Shown piece after piece: positions 19,124-27,434 of a stretch of 64,000 nt of DNA (the stretch's first letter is position 1; each line of letters starts with the position of its first letter). The notes beneath the pieces were generated by a model that made no database searches, was not told the origin of the DNA, and saw only the letters and a program-made list of their open reading frames with translations. The stretch is from Hydrocarboniphaga sp965279055 (GTDB lineage Bacteria; Pseudomonadota; Gammaproteobacteria; Nevskiales; Nevskiaceae), in the NCBI RefSeq assembly GCF_965279055.1, contig NZ_OZ257125.1, forward strand, positions 1,364,001 to 1,428,000. Direction: 5' to 3'. The position numbers and the translations under genes are program-made.

Positions 19124-20818
19124 GTGGAGAAGTTTCAGCGTGGCGCCGACGCCGGGGATCGCGTTGGCCTGAAGTCCGGCTGGCGCAGCGCGCTGCCGGC
19201 GATCATGGTGGCACTGCTGGCCGCCTGCGGCGGTGGTTCGGATGACGGGGCACCGGACGACGGCGGCGATCCGACGTCGCCCGCCGGCATCGGTGCGGTC
19301 GAGGCGGCGCGGCTGCTGACCCAGGCCAGCTACGGTCCGACCTCGGCCGAAATCACTCGCGTCTCGGCGATGAGCGCGGCGGCCTATGTCGACGAGCAGC
19401 TGGCCAAGCCGGCGAGTTCGCACCTGAGCGAATGCCGCAATGCCAAGAACAGCGACGGCGCCATCGACAAGAATTCGCGCACTGACACCTGGTGGAAGCT
19501 GTCGCTGACAGCGCCCGACCAGCTGCGTCAGCGGCTTGCGCTGGCGCTGTCCGAGATCTTCGTGGTGTCGGACGTCGGCAATGGTCTGGGCGATGCGCAC
19601 GAAGGCCTCTGCTACTACTACGACCTCCTCGCCAAGGACGCTTTCGGCAACTACCGCAAGCTGCTCGAGGACGTGACCCTGTCGCCGGAGATGGGGCGCT
19701 ACCTGTCGATGCTCGGCAACCGCAAGCCGGACCCCAGCGTCGGCCGCCGCGCTGACGAGAACTTCGGCCGCGAGGTGATGCAGCTGTTCTCGCTGGGCTT
19801 GAACGAAGTCGACGGCGACGGCACGCCGCTGCTCGACGTCGCCGGCAATCCGATTCCGACCTATAACCAGGACGACATCGAGAACATGGCGCGCGCCTTT
19901 ACCGGCTGGACCTGGGGCGGTTCGTCCAGCTTTTTCAGCGGCCCGCAGAACTGGCTGGCGCCGATGAAGGCTTTCGACAGCGAGCACGACCAGAACGCGA
20001 AGACCCTGGTCGGTGGTATCTCCGCACGGGCCGGCAACACCGCCGCGGCCGACCTGGCGCTGGCGCTGGACGCGCTGTACCAGAACCAGAACGTCGGGCC
20101 GTTCATCGCCCGGCAGCTGATCCAGAAGCTGGTCACCAGCAATCCGTCCGCGGCCTATGTCGGCCGCGTCGCCGCGGTGTTCGACAACGACGGCAAGGGC
20201 GTGCGCGGCAATCTCGGCGCGGTGGTTCGCGCGCTGCTGCTCGACAACGAGGCGCGCCGCGGCACTGCGGTGAATCCGCAGTTCGGCAAGGTGCGAGAGC
20301 CGCTGCTGCGGCAGACGCATCTGTGGCGTGCGCTCGATGCGAAAGCCGCAGTCAGCGGGCGCTACAGCTATCGCGGAGCGGCCTCCGAACTCGGCCAGTT
20401 GCCGCTGTCCGCGCTAAGCGTTTTCAATTTCTTCAGCCCGGGCTACATGCCGCAGGGCGAGCTGCGCGAAGAAGGGCTGGTCACGCCGGAATACCAGCTG
20501 TCCAACGAGTCCAGCGTGCCGGCCGCGGCGAACCGGCTCTACACCGCGATCTATACCGACTACGTCGGACGCAGCGGGCTGTCCAACGACGTCATCCGCG
20601 TCGATCTGACGGCGCTGAAAGCCAAGGCCGGCGACGTGCAGCAGCTGATCGATACCTTGAACCTGCTGCTGATGTCCGGCCAGATGGACGCCGATTTCAA
20701 GGCCGCGTTGAAGGATCACCTTACCGCGATACCGACCAGCAGCGACGGCGGTCTGGCGCGCGTGCAGGACGCGGTGTATCTGGTGATGGCCTCGCCGCAG
20801 TACCTCATTCAACGCTGA
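19124..20818 (+). CDS. DUF1800 lipoprotein, cassette copy 1
   Basis: 564 residues from a GTG start. The leader ends VALLAAC, a lipobox, followed by a GGGSDDGAPDDGGD linker, so the protein is probably lipidated and held by a short acidic tether. From about residue 60 the DUF1800 (PF08811) domain runs to the end: EAARLLTQASYGPT at its start, RRADENFGREVMQLFSLGL in the middle, and VYLVMASPQYLIQR at the C-terminus. Enzymatic activity of DUF1800 is unknown; it is nearly always beside a DUF1501 gene, here 19 bases downstream. It is the first of three paralogous cassettes. Confidence 0.92.
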   Translation: MEKFQRGADAGDRVGLKSGWRSALPAIMVALLAACGGGSDDGAPDDGGDPTSPAGIGAVEAARLLTQASYGPTSAEITRVSAMSAAAYVDEQLAKPASSHLSECRNAKNSDGAIDKNSRTDTWWKLSLTAPDQLRQRLALALSEIFVVSDVGNGLGDAHEGLCYYYDLLAKDAFGNYRKLLEDVTLSPEMGRYLSMLGNRKPDPSVGRRADENFGREVMQLFSLGLNEVDGDGTPLLDVAGNPIPTYNQDDIENMARAFTGWTWGGSSSFFSGPQNWLAPMKAFDSEHDQNAKTLVGGISARAGNTAAADLALALDALYQNQNVGPFIARQLIQKLVTSNPSAAYVGRVAAVFDNDGKGVRGNLGAVVRALLLDNEARRGTAVNPQFGKVREPLLRQTHLWRALDAKAAVSGRYSYRGAASELGQLPLSALSVFNFFSPGYMPQGELREEGLVTPEYQLSNESSVPAAANRLYTAIYTDYVGRSGLSNDVIRVDLTALKAKAGDVQQLIDTLNLLLMSGQMDADFKAALKDHLTAIPTSSDGGLARVQDAVYLVMASPQYLIQR

Positions 20819-20837
20819 TCGGCGGGAGCAAAAGACG

Positions 20838-22205
20838 ATGAACAACTGGTCCCGACGCGAACTGCTGCGCAACGGCCTGGCGGCCGCCGCCGGCCTGGCG
20901 ACGCCGCGCAGCATGATGGGCCTGCTCGGCGGCGCGATGGCAAGCACGGCCAACGCCGCGTTCTCCGATTACAAGGCGCTGGTCTGCGTGTTTCTGTACG
21001 GTGGCAACGACGGCTACAACGTGCTGGTGCCGCGCGACAACTCGCGCTACGGCGTCTACGCCGCCAGCCGCGGCAACCTGGCGACCGCGCAGTCCGATCT
21101 GCTGACCCTCAATGCCGGTCTCGGCGAGGTGCTCAGCGGCCGCATGTACGGCGTGCATCCGGCGATGCCGGAAATCCAGTCGCTGTACAACAGCGGCCGC
21201 CTCGCGTTCCTGGCCAACGTCGGCACCCTGCTGCAGCCGACGACCAAGGACGACGTGCTGATGAAGCGCTCGCTGCCGCCGCGGCTGTATTCGCACAACG
21301 ACCAGCAGGATTCCTGGCTGTCGAACCAGCCGGATGCGAGCCCGCGCCTGGGCTGGGGCGGCCGTCTGGCCGACCTGCTGACGACGGCCAACACGAATAC
21401 ACGGCTGTCGATGAACATCTCGGTCGCCGGCAACAACCTGTTCCAGTTCGGCAAGGACACGGTGCCGTATTCGATCAGCAGCAGCGGCGTGCGCAAGTTC
21501 AGCGCTCACTCCGGCACGCGCGGCGACGCCCGCACCGCGACGTTCCGCAAGCTGCTCGAGCAGGCCAAGACCAAGGGCATCTACGAGCGTTACGGCGCGC
21601 AGCTCAGCGAACGCGCGATCGACATCGGCGCCGACGTCGACGCGGCCTTGTCCGGCGTCGCCGATTTCACCACCGAGTTCCCCGGCTCCAGCCTCGCTGC
21701 GCAGCTGAAGATGGTGGCGAAGATGATCGCTGCGCGCAGCGAGCTGGGCATGTCGCGCCAGGTGTTCTTCGTATCATTGGGCGGCTTCGACACGCACGAC
21801 GATCAGCTGACGACGCAGCCGGCGCTGCTGACGCAGGTGTCGCAGGCGTTTGGCGCTTTCGACAGCGTGCTGGCGGAGATCGGCGTGCGCAACATGGTGA
21901 CCACGTTCACCACCTCGGATTTCGGTCGCACCCTGACCAGCAACGGCGACGGCAGCGATCACGCCTGGGGCAACGTGCACTGGATGTCCGGCGGCGCGGT
22001 CAAAGGCGGCTCGGTCTACGGCACTTTCCCGGACCAGACGCTGGACGGTGACGACGACGCCGGCCAGGGCCGCCTGATCCCGACCACCAGTGTCGAGCAA
22101 TACGGCGCGACGATGCTGAAGTGGTTCGGCGCCAGCGAGACGCAGATCGCGACGATCTTCCCGCACCTGAGTCGTTTCCCGGTCAGCGATCTGGGCTTTT
22201 TGTAG
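20838..22205 (+). CDS. DUF1501 Tat-exported protein, cassette copy 1
   Basis: 455 residues. The start MNNWSRRELLRNGLAAAAGL is a twin-arginine signal with cleavage probably after TANA near residue 40, so the protein is folded in the cytoplasm, perhaps with a metal bound, before export. DUF1501 (PF07394) belongs to the alkaline phosphatase/sulfatase superfamily; likely metal-site segments are FLYGGNDGYNVLVP, GGFDTHDDQL and SDHAWGNVHW. No substrate is known. A ribosome site GGGAG precedes the ATG. Probably acts with the preceding lipoprotein. Confidence 0.92.
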   Translation: MNNWSRRELLRNGLAAAAGLATPRSMMGLLGGAMASTANAAFSDYKALVCVFLYGGNDGYNVLVPRDNSRYGVYAASRGNLATAQSDLLTLNAGLGEVLSGRMYGVHPAMPEIQSLYNSGRLAFLANVGTLLQPTTKDDVLMKRSLPPRLYSHNDQQDSWLSNQPDASPRLGWGGRLADLLTTANTNTRLSMNISVAGNNLFQFGKDTVPYSISSSGVRKFSAHSGTRGDARTATFRKLLEQAKTKGIYERYGAQLSERAIDIGADVDAALSGVADFTTEFPGSSLAAQLKMVAKMIAARSELGMSRQVFFVSLGGFDTHDDQLTTQPALLTQVSQAFGAFDSVLAEIGVRNMVTTFTTSDFGRTLTSNGDGSDHAWGNVHWMSGGAVKGGSVYGTFPDQTLDGDDDAGQGRLIPTTSVEQYGATMLKWFGASETQIATIFPHLSRFPVSDLGFL

Positions 22206-22280
22206 ACCAGGCCCGCTCGGCGACCCGATTCGGCGCGTCATTTGCATTACCCTGCGCCGGAGGCCAGGAGGGTCTCCTCA

Positions 22281-22311
22281 GGTGTCAGCGCGGCTTGAAG
22301 CCACCGACACC
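22281..22311 (+). promoter_or_regulatory. stem-loop before DUF1800 copy 2
   Basis: Outer arms GGTGTC and GACACC enclose an inner GGCTT/AAGCC pair, giving a two-part hairpin that ends 26 bases before the GTG start of the second DUF1800 gene. Its sequence does not resemble the hairpins before copies 1 and 3. Seen directly in the sequence; function inferred only from position. Confidence 0.4.
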
Positions 22312-22337
22312 GCGACATCGCGACTGGGCAGGGAAAC

Positions 22338-24092
22338 GTGGCGGCATCGGTTCGGATTCAACGGAACGCAGTTCAACTATTCCGCTGGGTCCTGGTCGCC
22401 AGCCTGATCCAGTTGTCAGCCTGCGGCGGCTCCGGATCCGATGACGACGACAGCGTCATCGGCATCGATCCGAAGACCTCGAGCGCGGCAAAGGCCGGTG
22501 CCGGCACGGCCGTGGCAGGCAGCGATACCGCCGCTGCCGCGCCGGCGACGGTCGTCGCCGGTATCGGTGAGCGCGAGGCGGCGCGGCTGCTGACTCAGGC
22601 GACGTTCGGCCCCAGCCTTGCCGAGATCGAGCGCGTCGCCGCGATGAGCGCGGCGGCTTATGTGGACGAGCAAATTGCCACGGCACCGACCTCTCATCTG
22701 GCACGCTGCCGCGCGCTGAAGAATGCCGACGGTGCCGTCGACAAGAATTCGCGCACCGACACCTGGTGGGAGTTGTCGCTGACCGCGCCGGACCAGCTGC
22801 GCCAGCGCGTCGCGTTCGCGCTGTCAGAAATCATGGTGGTCTCCGACCGCAACGACAGCGTCGGCACCGCTTATGAAGGCCTCTGCTACTACTACGACAT
22901 TCTGTTGAATCACGCCTTCGGCAATTATCGCGAGCTGCTCGAGGACGTCACGCTGTCGCCGGAGATGGGCCGCTATCTGTCGATGCTCGGCAATCGCAAG
23001 CCCGACGCCACCATCGGTCGCCGCGCCGACGAGAACTTCGGCCGCGAAGTGATGCAGCTGTTCTCGCTGGGGCTGTCGAAGCTCAACCCCGACGGCTCGC
23101 TGATGCTCGACGCGGACGGCAAGCCGATCGACGTGTATCGCCAGGCCGACATCGAGAACATGGCTAGAATTTTCACGGGCTGGACCTGGGGCGGGTCAAC
23201 GCGCTTTTTCGGCGGCACGACCAACTGGCTTTCCGCCATGACGCCGTTCGACAGCGAACACGACAGCGGCGCCAAGACGCTGGTCGGCAATGTCGCCGTT
23301 GCGGCCGGCGGCACCGCGCGCAGCGACCTGGCGATCGCGCTCGACACCTTGTACCAGCATCCGAACGTCGGGCCTTTCATCGGCCGTCAACTGATACAGA
23401 GGCTCGTCACCAGCAATCCGTCGCGGGCTTATGTCGGCCGCGTCGCCGCGGCATTCAATGACGACGGTCATGGCGTGCGGGGCAATCTCGGAGCGGTGAT
23501 CCGCGCCATTTTGCTCGATGAGGAGGCTCGTCGCGGCGTCGCCGAGAACCCCAATTTCGGCAAGGTGCGCGAGCCCCTGCTGCGGCAGACGCATCTGTGG
23601 CGCGCCCTGGATGCGCAGCCTTCGATCAACGGTCGTTACAGCTATCGTGCTGCCACCGTAGAACTCGGCCAGTCGCCGCTGTCGGCGCCCAGCGTGTTCA
23701 ATTTCTTTTCGCCCGGCTATTCGCCGCAAGGCGGCCTGCGCAGTGCGGGTCTGGTAACGCCCGAATACCAGCTCGCCAACGAGTCCAGTGTGCCGACGGC
23801 GGCGAACCGACTCTACACCGCGCTGTTCTACGACTACGTCGGGAACTCGGAGATTTCCGCCGATGCGATCCGCGTCGATCTGTCGGCGCTGATCAGCCAG
23901 GCCGGCGACGTCGATACGCTGCTCGACGTGCTCGATCTGCTGCTGATGTCGGGCCAGATGGATGCCGATGTCAGGGCCACGCTGAAGACGCACCTGGCCG
24001 CGGTTGCTGTCGATGCCGACGATGGCCGCGCCCGCGTGCAGCGCGCGGTCTACCTGCTGATGGCCTCGCCGCAATATCTGGTTCAACGGTAA
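22338..24092 (+). CDS. DUF1800 lipoprotein, cassette copy 2
   Basis: 584 residues from a GTG preceded by AGGGA. Signal with lipobox LSAC, then a longer variable linker than copy 1: an Asp run (SDDDDSVIG) and an Ala/Thr/Gly-rich stretch to about residue 75. The DUF1800 domain is very close to copy 1, for example RRADENFGREVMQLFSLGL and NVGPFIGRQLIQRLVTSNPS. DNA identity between the two copies is high over long stretches, so duplication looks comparatively recent, while linkers differ freely. The stop is 16 bases before the paired DUF1501 gene. Confidence 0.92.
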   Translation: MAASVRIQRNAVQLFRWVLVASLIQLSACGGSGSDDDDSVIGIDPKTSSAAKAGAGTAVAGSDTAAAAPATVVAGIGEREAARLLTQATFGPSLAEIERVAAMSAAAYVDEQIATAPTSHLARCRALKNADGAVDKNSRTDTWWELSLTAPDQLRQRVAFALSEIMVVSDRNDSVGTAYEGLCYYYDILLNHAFGNYRELLEDVTLSPEMGRYLSMLGNRKPDATIGRRADENFGREVMQLFSLGLSKLNPDGSLMLDADGKPIDVYRQADIENMARIFTGWTWGGSTRFFGGTTNWLSAMTPFDSEHDSGAKTLVGNVAVAAGGTARSDLAIALDTLYQHPNVGPFIGRQLIQRLVTSNPSRAYVGRVAAAFNDDGHGVRGNLGAVIRAILLDEEARRGVAENPNFGKVREPLLRQTHLWRALDAQPSINGRYSYRAATVELGQSPLSAPSVFNFFSPGYSPQGGLRSAGLVTPEYQLANESSVPTAANRLYTALFYDYVGNSEISADAIRVDLSALISQAGDVDTLLDVLDLLLMSGQMDADVRATLKTHLAAVAVDADDGRARVQRAVYLLMASPQYLVQR

Positions 24093-24108
24093 CGGACGTA
24101 CGATCGAG

Positions 24109-25482
24109 ATGACACTCTGGTCCCGACGCGAACTACTGCGCAACGGCATGGCCGCGGCTGCCGGCCTGGCCACGCCTCGCAGCATGATGGGCCTGCTCGG
24201 TGGCGCAATGGCGAGCACCGCGAATGCCGCGTACACCGACTACAAGGCGCTGGTCTGCATTTTTCTCAATGGCGGAAACGACGGCTACAACGTGTTGGTA
24301 CCGCGCGATACGTCGCGCTATCGGATTTACGAGGCGAGCCGCGGCAATCTGGCGACGCCGCATGAGGATCTGCTGTGGTTGCGGCCGTCGCTGCGCGAGT
24401 TGCTGACCACCAACCAGTTCGGCCTGCATCCGGCTGTGCCGGAGCTGGCCTCGTTGTACAACCGCAACCGGCTCGCGTTCATCGCCAACGTCGGCACCTT
24501 GCTGGCACCGACGTCCAAGGCCGACGTGCTGATGCAGCGCAACCTTCCGCCGCGTTTGTTCTCGCACAACGACCAGCAGGATTCGTGGGTGTCCAGCGAA
24601 CCCGATGCGAGCCCGCGCGTTGGCTGGGCCGGGCGCCTGGCCGATCTGCTGGCTTCGGCCAACGTGAATCGGCAGCTGCCGATGAATATTTCGATCGCCG
24701 GCAACAATCTGTTGCAGCTGGGCGAAAATACCGTGCCGTATTCACTCGCCAGCAGCGGCGTTCGCCGCTTCATTGCCGATGCCGGCGACGGCGGCGCCGA
24801 GATCGCGGCGAGCTACCGCCAGTTGCTGGAAGCGGCCGTCAGCAAAAGTATCTACGAGCGCTACGGCGCGACGCTGACGCGGCGCGCGATCGATCTCGGC
24901 GCCGGCATCGCCGACGCCTTGGATAAGGTCCCGGCTTTCGACACGGTTTTTCCTGACAGCAACCTGGCCGCGCAGTTGCAGATGGTCGCCAAGACCATCG
25001 CGGCGCGGCAGGCCTTGTCGATGTCGCGGCAGGTTTTCTACGTGTCGATCGGAGGCTTCGATACGCATGACAACCAGCTGACGGTACAGCCTGCGCTACT
25101 GGCGCAGCTGTCTCAGGCGATGGGAGCCTTTGACGACGTGCTGTGCGAGCTGCGTATGCGCGACGCGGTGACCACGTTTACCGTTTCGGATTTTGGCCGC
25201 ACGCTGACCAGCAACGGCGACGGCACCGACCATGCCTGGGGCAACGTGCATTGGGTAATGGGCGGCGCCGTCAACGGCGGCGCGGTCTACGGCAGCTTTC
25301 CTGACCAGACTCTCGACGGCAACGACGATCTCGGCAGCGGCCGCCTGATTCCGACTACCAGCGTGGAGCAGTACGGCGCGACGATGCTGAGGTGGTTCGG
25401 TGCCAGCGACACGCAGATCGCCACGATTTTCCCGCATTTGTCGCGCTTCGACAGCCGCGATCTGGGCTTCATGAAGGCCTAG
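24109..25482 (+). CDS. DUF1501 Tat-exported protein, cassette copy 2
   Basis: 457 residues. The Tat leader (TLWSRRELLRNGMAAAAGLA) and the first 60 residues are almost those of copy 1. Conserved segments are kept: FLNGGNDGYNVLVP, SHNDQQDSWVS, GGFDTHDNQL, DFGRTLTSNGDGTDHAWG. Differences concentrate in the middle (about 80-130 and 220-260), probably surface loops. It closes the second cassette; a 138-base gap follows before the third. Confidence 0.92.
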   Translation: MTLWSRRELLRNGMAAAAGLATPRSMMGLLGGAMASTANAAYTDYKALVCIFLNGGNDGYNVLVPRDTSRYRIYEASRGNLATPHEDLLWLRPSLRELLTTNQFGLHPAVPELASLYNRNRLAFIANVGTLLAPTSKADVLMQRNLPPRLFSHNDQQDSWVSSEPDASPRVGWAGRLADLLASANVNRQLPMNISIAGNNLLQLGENTVPYSLASSGVRRFIADAGDGGAEIAASYRQLLEAAVSKSIYERYGATLTRRAIDLGAGIADALDKVPAFDTVFPDSNLAAQLQMVAKTIAARQALSMSRQVFYVSIGGFDTHDNQLTVQPALLAQLSQAMGAFDDVLCELRMRDAVTTFTVSDFGRTLTSNGDGTDHAWGNVHWVMGGAVNGGAVYGSFPDQTLDGNDDLGSGRLIPTTSVEQYGATMLRWFGASDTQIATIFPHLSRFDSRDLGFMKA

Positions 25483-25573
25483 GGCTGCCCAGGCTTCTGG
25501 CACCGTCGAAGCAAGCGAGTTTTGTAGTCGATGTGGGCAGACGCCCTAATGGTCGGTAGTATCCGTGCAAGGG

Positions 25574-25607
25574 GATGCGGCAGCGATGCAGCTGGCCTTG
25601 CCGCATC
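25574..25607 (+). promoter_or_regulatory. stem-loop abutting the ribosome site of DUF1800 copy 3
   Basis: Perfect nine-base arms GATGCGGCA (25574-25582) and TGCCGCATC (25599-25607) with a 16-base loop. The second arm ends directly at the strong ribosome site AAGGAGGGGG (25608-25617) of the third DUF1800 gene. Such placement could modulate ribosome access, or the hairpin could be a protein site. Confidence 0.5.
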
Positions 25608-25620
25608 AAGGAGGGGGACG

Positions 25621-27420
25621 ATGCAGATGTTCGACAAGGCCAGCGGCCTGCCTGCTTGTGCGCGGGCTGTACGCCCCGCGTTGCTGGCGGTAGTCGTGCT
25701 ACTGCTTTCTGCATGTGGAGGCGGCAATCCGGCCCCGGACAGCCCGGTCGCCGAGGCTCCAACACCGCAGATCCCGGTGCCTTCAGTCCCAGTTCCCGAT
25801 GTTCCCGTTCCAGAAGTCCCGACTCCCGAGATTCCGGCTCCGGATGTACCGGTCCCCGATGTGCCCGTCCCGGAAGAACCGGCACCCACCGGCATGGGGC
25901 CGACTGAGGCGGCGCGGTTGCTATCTCAATCGACTTTCGGGCCGACCTACTCTGAGATCCAGCGACTCGCTGCGATGAGCACGCCGGCCTATGTCGACGA
26001 ACAACTCGCGTTGCCGCCAAGCCTGCACCTTCCAGAGTGCCGGCTCGACAGCGAGGCGCTGGGCATGGTCAAGCAGCACTCGAGGCTCTATAGCTGGTGG
26101 AAGCTGTCGTTGACCGCGCCTGATCAGCTTCGTCAAAGAGTGGCGCTTGCCTTGTCCGAGATCATGGTCGTGTCGGACATCAGTGGCATTGTCGACGCCA
26201 GCCAGGAAGGTCTTTGCCAGTACTACGACCTTCTGATCGAAAACGCTTTTGGAAACTACCGCCCATTGATCGAGAAAGTTGCACTAACACCACAGATGGG
26301 TCGTTATCTGTCGATGTTTCGCAACCGCAAGCCCAACCCGGTCCTGGGCCGCCGTGCAGACGAAAATTTTGCACGCGAGGTGATGCAGTTGTTTTCGATC
26401 GGAACCGTGCTGCTGAATCCCGACGCGACGACGACACTGGACGGCGCAGGTAAGCCGATCGACAGCTATACGCAGGAAGATATCCAGAATTTGGCACGCG
26501 TTTTTACAGGGTGGAGCTGGGCTGGAAGCAGTTTCGGCAACAGCGAACCGGCCTGGCTTGTGCCCATGCAGGCATTCGATGAGGAACACGACACCGATTC
26601 CAAAGTGCTGGTCGGCGGGGTCAATGTTCCTGCCGGCGGCACGGCCGCTGGCGATATGGCGATCGCCTTGGATACGCTGTTCCAGCACCCCAACCTGGCG
26701 CCGTTCATTAGCCGGCAGCTGATACAAAAATTAGTGACCAGCAATCCCTCCGCGGACTATGTGCGCCGCATCGCCGCTGTTTTTGGCAACAATGGTAGTG
26801 GCGTACGGGGCGATCTCGGTGCGGTGGTGCGGGCTATCCTACTGGACGACGAGGCGCGCCGCGGCCTGTCCGTCAACCCGAATTTCGGCAAGGTTCGCGA
26901 GCCCTTGCTACGGCAATCGCATCTGTGGCGCGCGCTGGAAGCAAAGCCGGCGTTGAACGGGCGTTATAGCTACAGCAATGCGCTGGCGGATCTGGGCCAG
27001 CAGCCGCTTTCATCGCCCAGCGTGTTCAATTTCTTCAGTCCGGGCTACGCGCCGCAGGGCGAAATTCTCAGCGGCGGACTGGTCGCGCCGGAGTTTCAAC
27101 TTGCCGACGAATCGCGTGTGACGGGCCTGAACAATCGGCTCTATCAATCGATCTATGTCGACTTCGCCGGCAACAAGGCGATCGCCCGGTCCGCGATTCG
27201 CGTCGACCTGTCGGCGCTGATGGACTTGGCCGCCGATGTGCCAGCGTTGATCGATCGTCTGGATCTGCTGTTGATGTCCGGACAGATGAGTGGCAACTTC
27301 AGGACGATACTCAGCGACCACCTGCAGACGATCTCCGTCTCCGACGATGCAGGATGTGCGCGGGTGCAGGACGCCGTGTACCTGGTGATGTCGTCGCCGC
27401 AATACGCCGTCCAACACTAA
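25621..27420 (+). CDS. DUF1800 lipoprotein with proline-rich tether, cassette copy 3
   Basis: 599 residues; the ATG at 25621 has an excellent ribosome site 4 bases upstream, so upstream starts were rejected. After lipobox LSAC comes a tether unlike copies 1 and 2: about 50 residues of P-x-P-[DE]-V-P units (for example PVPDVPVPEVPTPEIP, residues 50-90), likely an extended rod. The DUF1800 domain follows (EAARLLSQSTFGPTYSE) with RRADENFAREVMQLFSIGT in the core. Codon choice is visibly more AT-tolerant than in copies 1 and 2 and the protein is more diverged, suggesting an older duplicate or separate acquisition. Confidence 0.92.
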   Translation: MQMFDKASGLPACARAVRPALLAVVVLLLSACGGGNPAPDSPVAEAPTPQIPVPSVPVPDVPVPEVPTPEIPAPDVPVPDVPVPEEPAPTGMGPTEAARLLSQSTFGPTYSEIQRLAAMSTPAYVDEQLALPPSLHLPECRLDSEALGMVKQHSRLYSWWKLSLTAPDQLRQRVALALSEIMVVSDISGIVDASQEGLCQYYDLLIENAFGNYRPLIEKVALTPQMGRYLSMFRNRKPNPVLGRRADENFAREVMQLFSIGTVLLNPDATTTLDGAGKPIDSYTQEDIQNLARVFTGWSWAGSSFGNSEPAWLVPMQAFDEEHDTDSKVLVGGVNVPAGGTAAGDMAIALDTLFQHPNLAPFISRQLIQKLVTSNPSADYVRRIAAVFGNNGSGVRGDLGAVVRAILLDDEARRGLSVNPNFGKVREPLLRQSHLWRALEAKPALNGRYSYSNALADLGQQPLSSPSVFNFFSPGYAPQGEILSGGLVAPEFQLADESRVTGLNNRLYQSIYVDFAGNKAIARSAIRVDLSALMDLAADVPALIDRLDLLLMSGQMSGNFRTILSDHLQTISVSDDAGCARVQDAVYLVMSSPQYAVQH

Positions 27421-27434
27421 GCCAGGAGCAGACG

